From Rhabdornis inornatus (Eukaryota > Chordata > Aves > Passeriformes > Rhabdornithidae): 64,000 nucleotides of DNA. The stretch's first letter is position 1; each line of letters starts with the position of its first letter. Shown here one piece after another: positions 24,001 through 38,530 of the stretch. A program made the translations under genes and the position numbers. Under the pieces are notes generated by a model that was not told the origin of the DNA, searched no databases, and saw only the letters and a list, made by a program, of their open reading frames with translations. The stretch spans positions 771,832 to 835,831 of the forward strand of contig VWZS01004857.1 in NCBI GenBank assembly GCA_013397075.1, in the 5' to 3' direction.

Positions 24001-27000
24001 GTGGGCATCCAGGCAGCACAGGGGGCAACTCTTCCCCTGGAATATGAGTCTGGGAGGCAGCACAGGGGAAGCTTTGGGGCTAGAGACTTTGCCAGGAGCC
24101 AGACTCCCCAGGACCCTGTGCAGCTCAGGGAATAGGTTATCTGTTAGGACAGCCAGGGATCCACCTATCTCAACTGAGAACGAGGCCACATCCAAACTGA
24201 TCCTGATTTATTTTCTTCAGCAAAAAAAAACTTGCAACATAAAAATGTTATCCCACTGATGCTAGGCATCAATAAGGGCACTAATAATGCAAATCTAGGA
24301 ATGGGGGGGGTTGAACATTTATCACTCTCTTCTCTAAGATTAGTCAAGTCCTACGCATGCAACACTTTCTATCAGTTACTTGCTAAGCCATCATTATGAA
24401 TTACCCTGTGATTTGTTGATTTGGCATGTATGCAGTGATTCCTCTGGTAAAGCAAGCCAAGAGAATTCATTTCTGACAGGAAGTTTCTGAATAACTAGAG
24501 ATGGAGTGCCACTAAAGATGTATTCAGATGTATTTCCTTGTGAAATGGGCAGATACATTTTTAAAAGTCTTTTTTTACTAGGCTTAATACTGTGTTGTTA
24601 ATGCTGACATAGCTTGTGGAAATCAGTTTAAATTTTGTTAAAGGTCTGAGAGATTTGTTGATAGTGATTCTTTGTTTTAATTTCAAGAACATCAATCTGC
24701 ATAAGTACATGAAATTACTGAAAACAAAATAAAGCATAGCAGCATCAGACACTTGGATCTTGTCTGCATGTTCTGCTGGCAGGGCTGGGTATAGTGTGAA
24801 GAACATGACCAGAGCAGCTGGTTTCCGTCAAATGGCATCATGATGGCATAAAGGAAGGTGCACTGGGCCCTGCTGGCTCTATCCTTCATGCTCTGCAGGA
24901 CAGCTGATGCAATTTTCTCTGATGGCTCTCTCTCCTCTCTGCAGTGTCCTGGGGAGCTGCATGGCATTGCCCATTCATGCTGCACTTGATGGAAAGCAAA
25001 GTGAACAGGAGTGCACCATGCGAAAAGGCAGCAAGGCTGCCTTCCCATTAATATTCCCATGTATCCTTTTGGGGAGTTCGAGGGGAAAAAATCACCAAGT
25101 CTGGAACCTGTTACCCATTAGGGAATTGTTACTTTACAGATGTGGCAATGTTGATGTAAGGCCTTGTGATGCCACAGGCTTTGCAAAATAATGACACCTG
25201 TCCACTGGAAATCAGGCTAAGATTAAACACACATCTCTCTTTATAGACCAGTGACTATGTGTCAGGGGCAACATCTTTTGTTCACTGACCTGTAATGCGA
25301 TTTGTAAATGCATTTGTCTCATTTTATGTTCATGTGTGTCCTTTGAGGGTTTTTTTAGTATACTAGCACCCATGTAAATACACTTCTTGAGGCAAGCACC
25401 TTGATTAGATTTTGGCTTGTGTAAATATTTTATTTATCCTAAATTACTTCTTTCAAATAACCACAGTTTCTTGCTTGTCCAGTATAAAAACTTGCCTCAC
25501 ATGCTGTTGCTCTGGTGCCAAAATACTACAGCTTTAACTCTCCCACAGAAACATTTGTGTGCAGAAATGTTTTTTGCATGTTTTAAAACTGCATCATGTG
25601 GTAAACACACTGTTCAGTGAGTACTAAAATTTATTTAGCAAAAAATGTGTGAAAAAATGTAAACATTAAACAATTATATATAATTTAAGAACCAAAGCTA
25701 TACCTTGTCATGATTCACCAGGAAAATTTTGTCTAACAAAAAGCCCATGTGTAATGGTATACTGTAATAGTGACATAAATGAAAGACAGAAACTTTTAAT
25801 CTTTCTTAACATAAATTAAAATAACAATTTCTGAAAGTCAAATCCTTGATTGCTTCTGCTTAAGTTTAGTCTTCTTTAAGAACTGCAAAGAATTTTAACT
25901 AGATTTCTCCCTCTTCCTCTCCTTCCCTCTCCCTCAGAGTTCTCAAAACTCTGAAGGAAGCAGGCTTTAGATAAGTTTTTAGATCATTTTTCCATAGCCA
26001 AATAATTATCTTTTGTTTAGAATATGTAAACAACTGAAATGTGGGTTCTTTTTCAATCTATGTTGCCAGCATGAAGTTAGATACAGCTGCTGTAAGTAAC
26101 ATTTATAATGGATGGTACTGCAAAAAGAGCAACTTTGAGTTTCACCTTGACTGGCTGGATATATTCCCTATTTTTCAAGATTAATAAAATGAGAAAATAC
26201 AGGGCATAAACGCTCAACAGATCTTTTAGACAGCACTTGTCAGTCTAATTGCATGAATAATTATATGCAAAAGATCATTACAGAACACATCAGTCAGAAG
26301 AGCATCCTCCTCATGGCATTGCTAAGGGCAGGGAGATTACAACAACCGTCTTGTGCCTTGTCTAAGCTCTTTCTTTTTATTTGGCTCTGGCTTGAAAGAC
26401 ATACAAATTCTAGATTAGAAATACAGTGTATTACATGCTTTTTGTGAATAACCCAGGTTAGTTTTAGATTGCCTAGGTTCTGTGGCTTATTCTGTATATC
26501 CTCAGATCATTACCTACAAAGCCACTGCAAGAAATAAAGCTGTGGACCCCTGTGCACGTGTCAGATCCCCAGGGAGTCGGTGTCAGGCAGAGCTTGGGGC
26601 TGGCTGCAGTCCCCTTGTGGTAGTCTGTGCACACAGTACAGTAGCCAGGCATGCACTCAGCCTTCGGGTTGTCACCCAGGCTGTGAATTACTTTTTTAAA
26701 GGTTGCATGGTGGGAATTGTCTCCAGCTGGGAAAAGGTTTGCTGTCTCAGCAGAGGACACTGATACAGATAGACAGAAAAGTAGACTCTGGTGAAGCTGG
26801 TAAGTGATATATACCTGGTGAAGGAGTGAGTGAATGCAAAGCCTTAGAGCCGTACCTGTACAAAGAGCTTGTGTTGTCTCCTGGGAATCCAGTCAGACAT
26901 AGACCATGGACACCGTTCTCAAGGGAGGTTATAAAAAAATGGGGAAATTCTGGTTCAGATGACGCTATACTTTCCAGCCTGTTGACTGTGTCTTCTTGCT

Positions 27001-30000
27001 GCAGGCTATAAAGCTGCATCTAAATACAAATTAGTCAGAGCAATTAGATTTTTCCATACAACCTGAAAACAAGCATCCCCAATTTACTTTCCTATGTGGA
27101 AAACTGAACGTTTTCCAAATAAACCCCAGATGGGTTGCTGGAACTCTGCTGTCAGGAAGGTTTTCATTGGTGTGCACTGAAAATCTGGATCCTGTAATGC
27201 TCAGTACCCACACTCTGTTTTACAGCAGGATTTTTCTTTCTTCAGGCAGAGCTGGGAACACTGACAGTCACCCAGCGTGTTTCCTCTGTGCTGAATTCCT
27301 CTACGTTCAATGACTAACAAGAGACCAAGAACACTCTGACGATATCTTTTCATTGCTAATGCTCAGATTTTCCATTCATTGCCAAGACACAGCATCCATT
27401 TCCAGCAGTAAATGCCATGCACACAATAGCTCTGCTGTCGGTGTGAAAACCTAGCTTAACTAAAGGAGGAGGCATAAAAGATTAGAGCATATCCTCTGTG
27501 TGCAAAACTGTACAGTCCAAAGTATTTTTCAAACTCCCAATTTGAAATAGATAGATTAGACAGGGTTGTGTCCTAAGGTTTCATTATCTGCCTGCATCAA
27601 ATGTAAAAATGTAACCTTTTTTTTTTAAATTTGAATCATCTTTACATGTTGAGGCACTAAAATGGATTATGATCCTTACTTGGCCAAAAGAAGGGAGAAT
27701 TTGTAGGAAGGTTTGCAGACTACAGACCTGACTGCATGGTCTTCACCTGGATGAACGGTGTTTGTGGGGGTGTTAAGAGATACTGGAGACGCTTGTTCTT
27801 ATCTTGGAGAAGACAACATTCCAGAGGCTATGTTTAAGCAAACAGAAGATATGAGGTGTGGCAACAGAATGTATAGGACAGTGATAGGCAACAGTGGTAT
27901 AGGACAAAGGAAAGTAGAGCCAGAAAAGTCTCAGTGAAAGGCAACGTGCAAAACAAATGCTGGGGAACACATCTGAGGTCAGTCACTGAACCAGAAGCAA
28001 GACCCAAATCAAAACCTGAATCTGCCTTGTATATTGATCCTCAATGCACAGCCTGTAAATTGATTCCGATGTGATATGATTCCTCAGTGCAGAAGTGTTC
28101 CATGTGCATGAGAATATTTCCCCAGCTTTATATAGTAAGAGACAGATAAAATCTGATTTGAAAATAATATAGCGTGCAGTGAATAAATTATATGCTCTGG
28201 CATTTGGTGGTGTTTGTGAGATATAATTCTATTTCTAGTGCAGTGTAGGCTTAAATAGCCAAATGGTGTTTATAGGAGATGGCTTGCTGCATTCCTTTTC
28301 AGTTTGCTAATACGGACTCGTCTGCTGAAGTAAACCAGCCCTGCACCGAATAAACACACGGGACTCTCTTCATCTGTGGGATGATGTGAATAAACCATCA
28401 TGTCTTTGCTGGAGATCTATGGATCACATCTTAAATTGGGGGGCAAAAAATCAAACAATTTGAACTGACTATGCAAACTGGATGCGGTTTCAGTCTCTAT
28501 GCCTTAAATTAAACTTGAGTTTAAACTTGAACTAAAACTAATCTGCAGCTGAAAAATCTTTATGATGACACTGTAAAATTCCAGCAAGATGGTTGAGAAG
28601 TGCAGTTTGTTTTTGTAAAGGCTTTAGGATCTTTATTTTAAGTGTGCTTAAACCATAAATGGTATTAAGTGTTTGTTTTACTGATGTTTCAGCACTTTCA
28701 GGGTTGCATTAGGAAATGGGAACATGTCATTTTGACTTGATTACCATGTAAAACTTTATTTTGTAGAGTCCTCCAGGCAGAGCACAGAAACATGAGTTCT
28801 GTGCTGGTGAATATACTTCAGAACTGGGGCTACTATCCTGTGTAGTGCCACAGTAAAGAGATAGGGAAAATATAATTTTTTATGACTGAGCTGATGACAG
28901 TCACTGGAAAAAAAATAAAGCTAAGACAATGGAGCAAATATTTACGATTCTTCCTCTTCAATGTAATTTTCACTGCTATAGAGTGATTCTAAATCCAAAG
29001 CACTTTGGGAGATCATGATAAAGATTTGCTCTTGGTTTTACAGTGGTTCTCTTTCTCTACAGTGACTGGAACAATTCTCCAAAACCAGAACTTGTGTAGC
29101 TGCAGTTATTGCAGTTTTAGAAGGCATCAGGCTTTATTCAGAATCCTGCTTTAAGTCTCCAAAAATTCAAATTCTGTCTGAATAAGGAAGGTGCTGAGCC
29201 AAAGCCCTTGATCCTTTCTTCTTGGATATTGCTAGGGTAGTAGCTCAGTGTAAAGCTTCACCCAGTTCTGCTCAAGCAGCTCCCCCCTACCCTTTTACTG
29301 AGAAATATTTTAGCTGAGATTGTTGGTGTGATCAGCTAATTAAGCCAGACAGAAGCAGGCAGAAAGCCAAGGCATGATTTTTCGCTTGCAGCATCTAGAT
29401 CTTGAGAAGGAAATTGTTAACATGTGGTTGCTATCTTGCCACTTGGAAATGCATAGTTGTGCTTGAACTTTATTTCACTATGAAGGGGGACTCTGTAAAT
29501 GGAATTGGAAGCCTTCCTAGTAAGGACAGATCACAAACAAGGTAACCAAAGTAACTGCTTGATTGTTTATATTAATGCCCAGAAGGGAATATTAGGTTTT
29601 TTTCCACGGCTTTCTATTTTATCTTTCTCTCAATTTAACAATGATCCATATACAAGCAAGAGTAAGGACAATGCAAATTGAAGGAAGGAAATAACTGTCT
29701 TTAAGCAATGTCCTTTTGCTTTCAGACTAGCTGGGATTGTTCTTCATCTTTCTCAGAAATCCCTATGTATAGACAGTGAGCAGGGTTGGCTGTTTGGTTT
29801 GAATTTCTCTTTGTTTACAGTGACAAAAAAGAGCTCGGCTTGTAAGCAAAGCACTGGGCAACGATGTGTCCTGAAGGACAGGAACAGCTGGGCCTGCTGG
29901 AAACTCGGCAGTCTGCTGGGTTGTGTGGTCTCCAGGCCAATTTTGCTTACAGTATGTGAATTATCTGCATATCCAATTTTATAAATTATTCCAAAGAGGA

Positions 30001-32177
30001 ATTAGTATAATGTTACTCTCCAAACTTCCCTCCTACCCTCTCCAAGATGAAGCAAATCTGCATATTTTCAGAGCTTTCTTCTCACCCTTTTTCTGTTTTC
30101 CTTTTCTCCTTTCTTTCTACTGACTGTCCAGACTTCATGCAAGCAAGCAAGAACAGGCTTATCAATCTACTTATTTTTCTGCCTAAAACTTTTACATCAA
30201 AGAAAGTTGGAATAGTTTCTGAGCTGAAGAGTTTTTGAAGAGAACATGAAAGCTCCAAAACCTGATACTGTCACATTCCTTCTACTTCATGGTACATATA
30301 TATGTTTCTGTGTAGCATCCAGAACATTACACTTGACTGTTGCTATTTAGTGAGAACAGACAGCACACTTCATGCTGTTCAAGAGGCAAATGAAAATTCA
30401 GACCTCCTACCAGGAGCCTGTTTCTTATTTCTGAAAAACTGACTCTGTCTTAATTTTGGTCTGGGAGTTAATGTTATTTCAGAATTGTCTTCTTAATTTC
30501 CATCATTCCTATTCTGCAGATGTGAAAAATCACCTTCTTTACTATATCTCCCATGACTGTCTTCATTACCATATGCTATGGTTCCAAAATCTGTTATGTG
30601 CTTGCTGCTAATTTCAACCACCCTATTTTTTCTTTTGGGAAGAAAAACAAAGTCAAACACCAAATCCTTCCCCCAAAACCCAAAAAAACACCCCCAAAAA
30701 ACAACCCAAACAAAAAGCAGTCAATTTGTGTAGCTGCTGAACAACTTACCAGTGGTAAGAAAGAACTCCTTTCAGAGACCCAAGCCAATACTTCTGCTTA
30801 GGTCAGCCAAGAGGAATTGTCTTTTCTTGGGTACATTCTATACCTGTCTCTTTTTTCCAAGGGAAAACAGTTTTCACTAGGCAAGCTGATACTCTGCCAG
30901 CCAGAAAAACCTGTGCTGTTTGAAAAACTAAAGCTGTCTTTAATAAAAATCTTCTGTCTAATATAACCAGCTGGGTAGTATTAAAGGATTCAGACAATAG
31001 TATTTAATTGTATTAAGACAACAGTAATTTTCTAAAAAGTGCATTAATTTCTAATTTTATCTATTCTTTGATACTTTTTCTAACAGCCATGCACAGCATA
31101 GAGGTAGCTGAACTGCTTGGAGATAAGCTCCCTGTTTATTTTTAAAGGAATTGAAACTGGTTAATAATAGTGACAGCACTGTTACAACAAAATCAATTTT
31201 AATCAAAACGTCAGTTCACTGAGCTATGAATAAACAAATGTATGGGTAGTAAGCACATTTAGCACTGTCTAACAGGAAAACATTAAAACTGGAGAGCCCT
31301 GGACTCCCTTCCCAACTCCAGAGTGGGCTGATGTGTGCTCAGTTTTCATCATCTTTGAAACTGCCACTCCCACGAGTTTGGAAGTGATGTCTGAAACTGC
31401 AAGGCAGAATAAGAGTGAAAGATTTTGAGGAGAGGCTCTATACCATGAAGGCCTGAAGGAACAGATATTTTGCACCATCTCTTTGAAAGCCTCAACACAC
31501 ACCCACACACAGATTGTCATGAATAACTCTGATGATGAACTTGCCAGCTATTCTGCAGATACAAGCAAACCAGTAAATCAGTTGCCTACTCATTTGCAGT
31601 AGTTGAGCAGGGCTAAAGCTGTTGGCAGTGCCTGCATCAAAGCTGAAATATGATGAAAGGCTTTGTGTCATGTGTCCTGAACAGGGGCAGGTCTGCATCA
31701 TGCTCATTTACCATTCAGCAAATGCTGCTTCCTGACACTGTGACATGTTCACAGGGGCAGGCCTCCCTCTTTGCTGAGCAGAGCAGCAAGTCCAGCCAAG
31801 TCTGCCACTCTTCTGTTTAATCTGTAGCAGTGTGACCAACTGTCAGATCTCAGGAGATTCTACGGAGCTAGCTTTATGTTTAAAAATAGAGCTGATAAGG
31901 GTGTGGGTGAGGGAAGAGCACATTCAGAAATCTGGCTTTTTGTTCTTTGTGAGAACTCTTTCTCTCTGACAGATTTTGCAAAGAGCTCACCATATGGGAG
32001 ATGAGGGTTTGGGAAAACCTTACCCTGAATTCCTTCAAAATTGTCCTCTGCTGGGGTGGTAAACTGTATTTCAGTTGCACAACTAACCTGATAATTTGTT
32101 CTATGGTCCTAACATGCTTATTCATCCTTCATACAATCATTGGAATAATTACTGAGGTCCAGTCAGTCAAATTGATA
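21040..32177. other. intergenic, several GC-richer patches
   Basis: No supported gene. Patches at about 23.6-24.2, 24.8-25.1 and 26.52-26.75 kb are richer in GC than the AT-rich background and contain overlapping open frames on both strands, a sign of composition rather than coding. AATAAA followed by GCTGTGGACCCC at 26533 could suggest an LTR end, but there is no other support. A G8 run lies at 24303-24310. Confidence 0.5.
30655..30720 (+). repeat. A/C-rich low-complexity tract
   Basis: Runs of A and C alternate (CCCCCAAAACCCAAAAAAAC and similar), so the minus strand is T/G-rich. No coding meaning. Confidence 0.8.
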
Positions 32178-32391
32178 TGACAAAGGGTGAAGGCTTTAAA
32201 CTGACAGAGGGCAGGTTTAGATTAGATATTAGGAAGTGGTGGATACCCCATCCCTGACAGTGTTTGAGGCCAGGTTGGACAGGGCTTTGAGCAACAAAAA
32301 CAACCCAGTCAGGGTTGCAGGATGGCTGGAACTAGGTGATCTTTAAGGTCCCTTCCAACCCAAACCATTCTGTGATTCTGTGGTTCTATGA
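32178..32391 (+). repeat. CR1 LINE 3' end, best preserved copy
   Basis: Blocks in order are GGCAGGTTTAGATTAGATAT, ATACCCCATCCCTGACAG, GGCCAGGTTGGACAGGGC, CTAGGTGATCTTTAAGGTCC, CCTTCCAACCCAAACC and ATTCTGTGATTCTGTGG. It looks less diverged than the other CR1 copies in the window. Confidence 0.95.
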
Positions 32392-34204
32392 AATACTTTT
32401 CAAGCCTTTGCAAGTGGGTTTGCAAACCCTGCATATGTATCAAGCAGAGCTTCCCCACTGACCAGTGCCACAAGGACCTTGAGCCCTTGTCCTCTCCAAC
32501 ATGGAACTAGCAACTCTTCTATCTGCCCCTTTTTTTCTGGTAAACCCAACCACAGAACTTGTAAGTCCATATTGTACTGCTCTGTATGGAATCACCACCG
32601 GGAAGGGAGAACCTGCAGTACGCAGCCTGATGCCTGTGTTATGGAAATTTTTGATGTGGCTGAGTTTCAGGGGCTGTAAAACCCTATATTGCAGTCACTG
32701 CTTGGGACAGCAAAAAGAATTTCTGTGAGAAATACTTGCAGCTGGAGATATGGTTGATCAGGACTCTACAAAAACCATCCATTTCAGTGACTGTTCACTT
32801 GTATTTTAAATAAGTGAGTCTTTAGCAAAGAGTCTTTTACGATATGGTCCAGTTTGAGTACCTATATATACTTCATGTACAATTGTATTTGAAAGTCATA
32901 TGAAAAATATGCTAAAAAAAACAGTGAGGGAAAATAAGGGACTTCATTAGATAAGGAAACATAATTCAGCCTTTCAAATTAGATATCTGGATCTGCTTAT
33001 CCAACTTGGCTCACTTGCCAGCCCAATGGAAGTTACCATATTTACTAACTTATCTGCTCTTTTTAAAGAGGGAACTAATCTTGCAACATTTTCTTTTCCT
33101 CTCTGTTCATACAAATTTGAAGTCCCAACAGATTCTGTTTTGTTCATGATGGTGAGCTCCAAGAGGATTTCAATATATTTTTATTCTTTGTATTTTTTGC
33201 ATCGGGAGCATGTACATGATGGAAACAAAATGCTGATGATTCATCTGTATTTTAAAACTTCTTTGTGCTTCAGAACTGATGTGTATATTTTTCAAGTTGA
33301 AGTTTTATTCTCAACATTCAGTGTGCCTCATAATGGCATTTTTTCTGGTGATTTTTTAATGCTTTTGTAGAGGCAGTTTCAGCAATTAAAGCATGACACA
33401 GCAAATACTAAATATAGATTTGAGCAGAATGGTTGGTAGTTTTTGTTTTACACAGCTTGGTTTCCTTATCTCTGTGCAAGGGAGTCTGGTTTACTTAAAT
33501 CGGAATGTATAAGCTCAAAGGTATATAGCACTGAGTACATAGAGTTATGCTGTAAAGCCTTTAGAGTTTGTAACATACTTCTAGGGCTTTAGATATTTCA
33601 GTTTACTCTAGAGGTCTGTTAGAGTCAGCTTTCAGAGGTTATGTGTTCCTGCCTACCAGTAACATCTGAAAGCAGTAACATAAAAATGCAGCAAATGTGT
33701 TTTGGAAATATGTGATTCAATTTATGATTTTTTTTAATTAGTTCCTGATTTCTACCTTAATATGATGCAACATGCATGGTTTTCTTGTATTTTTAATCCA
33801 AATTTTGAGAGTTTATCCTTGCTGCTACCATCTTCAAACACGGAAGTAAAAGACAAGGAGTATTTTCATGTATTTCAAGATACTTTTATTATAGTTGTCT
33901 TCTTATTTCTTTCTTATTTTTCCTGTTCTATCTATTAGCTGCAGTGGCTGTGCTAAGCAGAGATCTTGTCACAGTAACTGCTGGGGCTGTGTTCCAGCAG
34001 AGCCAGCACCACGAAAGGCTCAGTTAACATATTGCCAGTGGTGTCATTGAGCAAGGACTTCCATGAATGAACTGACTTCATGGAGCATTCACTGGGGTAG
34101 TGTGTAGATGGGAGTTGTGTGTATGACTGCCTCTTGCCCTTCCTTATGCATTTTTGTTGCTGTCCATTTTGGCTTCCTGACTGCTTGTCATCTCCCGTTT
34201 CAGT

Positions 34205-34300
34205 TTTTTTTGTTTGTTTGTTTGGTTTTTTTTGGTTTTTTTTTGTTTTGGTTTTGGTTTTGGTTTTGGTTTTGGTTTTGGTTTTGGGTTTTTTTTTTTC
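34205..34300 (+). repeat. (TTTTGG)n / TG-rich simple repeat
   Basis: TGTTTGTTTGTTTGG and T-runs lead into seven G-runs (six GG and a final GGG) spaced exactly six bases apart (34250-34288), ending in a T tract. It is a hexanucleotide TTTTGG microsatellite. The evenly spaced GG pairs could form a two-tetrad quadruplex on the + strand. It is not the vertebrate TTAGGG telomere repeat. Confidence 0.9.
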
Positions 34301-37043
34301 ACATTGAAAGCTTGTGCATAATGTTGTTTTGGAAAGATGCAGCCAGACTGAGATTTTTAGTTAAGCTGTTTATCTTTTCCTATTTAATTTGTTTTGTTTG
34401 GATCTTTCAAGCTTCTTACCTTGTAAACAGATGGCAATTACTTTTCCTTCAGAAGCCCTGGAGACATTCTCATGGTGTGGGTTGACCTTCTGATGCTTGG
34501 CTGAGAAGATAGTAAGACCAAGAACTAAATGGTCAAAGTATAGAGCATTTGTATCATACTGTCCTGCACTAACCATAAAATTGCAACTGTTATCCTTCAA
34601 TTCATTTTAATTGATTTAACAAGATATTCTTACTCGTAATATTAGAATGGTACAACAATGAGCTACATGATGTGCAATTTTTAAGCCATGGGATTCCTAA
34701 ATGAGTAGGACTGTCCCCAGTAATTCAAGCAGCAATACTTAAACTTCTATGCTTCTTTTACTCATATACATTAAAAGTTACATGCTCACTTAGGAGCTTG
34801 ATTTCTTGTTGTTTTCTAAGTGACCAAAGATCAGGTTACATGTTTACGCCTCCCAGATCAATTTGGTCACTCAAGTAATGTGTTAAAAGTAGAATGATCT
34901 TACAGCCAAACCAGAGCCACAAAGTTACTTTTAATAAGCACTCTCGTCTGTGTTAATTTTAAGTCAAAAGCAAAACAGTCTAAAGATACTGTGGCAGATT
35001 TATACACGTCATATACTAACCCTGAGGTCCAATAAAACAAATCTGATAGGCACTGTTGGTCAATACAAACCAGTGCAGCCCAATTCGTGCATTTCAGTAA
35101 TTTTCTACCTTCTTGGGTAAAAAGGGTTTATCTAAAAATGTATGTTCTATCTGTTTATTAGATCACTGTGAGAAAGATACAAGGCACAAGACATAAGCAA
35201 ATTACGCTTTACAGAGCCAGGCATAACAAACCCAGAGTGTTTTCTAAGGGTGCCTGTCCTGCACCAGGCAGTTCCCAGTAGTGCCATGGCTGATGGCTGC
35301 TGGTCCTTGAGCGCTGTACACGGCACAGGCTGGTTCTGAGGTCTGCAGGGGTTGTGATGGGTGGGTATAGAAGTGCCCAATTAAAGTGGATTTTATTCTA
35401 CCAGCATAGAATAGAATACTTTGTCACTTCAGTTATGGAATTCTCACTGCTGAGAGAAAAAAAAAAAAGTATTATAATAGTGATACATTATTCTAGCATA
35501 TAGTATGTAATGAATTATTGTAGATTCAATGTCAGTGATTTTTGTAGAATAAAAGTCAATGGAGAAAAAAAAATGGGGTAGGGAGCCTCATTAAGTTATA
35601 GTATTTATAGTTACGGCATGAAATAAATTTTTCCATCCGACTCTTACGTATGGGCATATGACAGTACTGAGCTGACTAAACTAAGCACTGGCATAACTCC
35701 ATTGACTTTACTGAAATTTCATCCCTTTGCAGCAATATTGGGTTTGGCTCAAACACAAGAGACCAGATAATTTTCTGACTGGTTGTATTTCTGACTTGGA
35801 ATAAACAAACAACATATTTCAGGCTATAAGAAGATAATGATGGCCTCTTGGAAGAAATTTCCATTTTCAAGTATTCATACAACATTGCATTGCTGGCTGG
35901 TTGTGCTGTAGAGTGTTTGGCCTTCCTGTAACAAGGAATATTCCTGCTTATAATTTAAAATTCTGATTCACTGCAAAGTTATATAATTTGTCAGTGATGT
36001 TTGTTGCAAAAGGAAAACAGGACTTACTCCTTTCAACACTGAGGTGGAAAAAGGCCTGGAACCTGAACTACATAGTCTGATCCTTTGTTTCAGTGACTGC
36101 ATACAAGGGGGTGATTTTTAATTAATCTTTAAAGCAGGTAGGTTTAAAGAGGTCAGGCTAAATGCTGTTTTTGTGCTTCTAATATAGCAGTTACTTCACA
36201 TTTGAGGTGGAGTTTAACATACATAAAGGAGCTTAAAAAACCCTGCAAATTATTGTGCAGTGATATCATCCAGTTTTGGATGCATCATCCTTCTGCACCC
36301 ATTTGTCTATGTGTAACATGCAGTCAAAACAAGTCTGCCTTGAAGTAAAATGCCAGCTATAAAAGCTTGAGCATTTTCAGAGGCAGAGGGATCAAAACCC
36401 TGAACTGCAGCACTGCTGGGGCTTCCTGTACTTTAGCATAAGTTTTAGCACAGAGAAACAAATACAAAAATATCAGTGCTCCTAAAATCAGATAGTGTGT
36501 TCACAGAAAGTGAAGGTTACTCAAGGGGGCTCAAGAACAAGAGAACTTGAGATTCTGTGAAAAAGTCATGCAACAGAGTAAAAGAAACAATTTTTAAAAA
36601 ATATTTTTTGTGAAAGCATAATGTCTTGCAAGGAAGCTGGATATGTTAGTGAGTCCAGGGGAGGAGGCTCCCTGGCTGCTCTGAGAGGCTCTGGTACAGG
36701 TACTTCAACTTTATAGGAACCAACTTGGAAGCCTGGGAGAAGACTTGCCTCCAGCCTGTTGATTTTTACATATTCTCTCCATGTCCTCACAAACCATTTA
36801 TATTTCCTCTTCTTTTCTACTGCCTTTGGGAAGAAGGGAGGATGGAGGAAAGGGAAGATAGAATAGCAGAACTTGAAAGATTTCCCCTTGAGAAAAATAT
36901 ACCTGTGAAATTCCTGTTTATCTTCATAAGTTACTAGTTAGACGCCAACAGATGCCACTCCTGCATTTGTTCTTCCTGCACTATCTGAGTTGATAACACA
37001 AAGTTGATTTAATTCTCTGTGACTTATTTTAAATTAATATGAT

Positions 37044-37058
37044 ACACACACACACACA
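37044..37058. repeat. (AC)n microsatellite
   Basis: About seven to eight AC units, a short dinucleotide repeat. Confidence 0.9.
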
Positions 37059-38469
37059 AAAGGTGAAAAATTCCTGACACCAAAGGGTCTTTTAGCAAGG
37101 ATGTAAATAATTTCTCAGGTGAAAATCTGACTCTGAAAGCTGGAACATTAAGAAGAATCTGAATTTCAGGATATTGGTAATAAACCAGAGCTATATTTGT
37201 CAGTATGGTAACAGTGAGCTGCTTAGTTTGACTCTCTCCCATGGTGTAAGCTGTTAGTAACAGCACAGTGCAAAGCAGAATCAAACCAGTATCAGCTTGT
37301 GTTTCTCTGTGAGACGTGCACTCTCGTTTGTAGAAAAGGCAAAAATAAGAACATTGTATACATAGTGTTATTTCACGATGTCTACTTTGCAGATATTAGA
37401 TGACACAATTTATTGTTAATGCTGTGCAGTGCACTCTGTGTCCTTTGAACAAAACATTTCAGTGTTTTATAGGCCAGCCCCTACCAGCAGGTGTGCAGTT
37501 CCTTAGGTAAGCTAATCTGTTCTTAATTATAGTGACTCCCAATACAGTTTAACATCTTGCTTTGTACCATACATAGGTTTTTCTTTTTTTTTTGAAAACA
37601 AGAGGAATTGTTCTAAGGCTTCTTAAAGGCTGCTAAGATTTTGCTAGTACACAGTGTTCAACTGAAAAAGTTGTGGGCGGAGGGAAAGAATTGCTGCACT
37701 TAGTGAAGCAAGTCAATAACTGAAAATTTGTGATTTTAATTTCAAAGTAAATTACAATATAGATATGCTTGCAGAAATACTGCTGATATTTTTGATAGAA
37801 TGCACACATACCTAATGTCCTAATTAGATAGGGGAAATGGTCTGCATTCTCTTAGAACTATGTTTACATATTTGCATTTGGGTTTTTTAAATAATATTTT
37901 AATTTTATTAAATGTGAAAGCAAGTATGTAAAAGAAGAAATGAGCCTATTTCTGGCTTTAATCAAAGGAAAATGCTGCTTTCACAGGTCATGCTTCAGCT
38001 TAATTCCCCTTCAAGCATTACGTTTTTACTGAGGGGGAAGAAAGGGATGTGATTTCTCAACCTGGATCACAGACTGCAAGCCATGTTCCAGCTGACCTTA
38101 GTGAGACAGCATCTGCCTAGCACCAGTGCTTAAGCTGTTACTTTCTAATGTTTTTTCCCTCTGTTCATTCTGCCAAGAAGGTGGAGTTTGTGTTAGAAAA
38201 AAAGAGGTGGGGAGAAGGCTTTTCAGACACTAAGAAATTGAGTCCATTCACTGTCTGGAGCATCACATTTCACAATAATTACCTGGGGATGCAGGCTGTT
38301 TCCACTTATAGTTTTATTTACGTGTAACCTTACATGAATTTCCCCCATACTGTGCTGCTGTTTTCTATGAGTATCAGGACCTTGATACCACTCTTGAGTG
38401 AGACAGCACTGGAACACAGATTGTCATGCTCCTAATTCTTATCAACCCAAGAGATGTAAGAGGTGACAA

Positions 38470-38530
38470 GCTTAGCAGTTGAACTGGATGATCCTAGAGG
38501 TCTTTTCCAACTTTAATGACTCCATGTTTC
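38470..38530 (+). repeat. CR1 LINE 3' tail
   Basis: GTTGAACTGGATGATCCTAG, AGGTCTTTTCCAAC and a decayed ATGACTCCATG tail. Very short copy. Confidence 0.85.

Larger units (their letters stand above)
32392..38469. other. intergenic, simple repeats only
   Basis: Apart from the TTTTGG and AC repeats, I see A-runs near 35458-35468 and no gene or recognised mobile element. Confidence 0.6.

Noticed and set aside
23579..24028. 149-codon Cys-rich minus-strand frame
   Set aside because: No spacing pattern of a known Cys-rich family, and overlapping frames on the other strand point to base composition.
34108..34485. Frame translating to repeated Phe-Trp
   Set aside because: Direct result of reading the TTTTGG microsatellite; not a protein.
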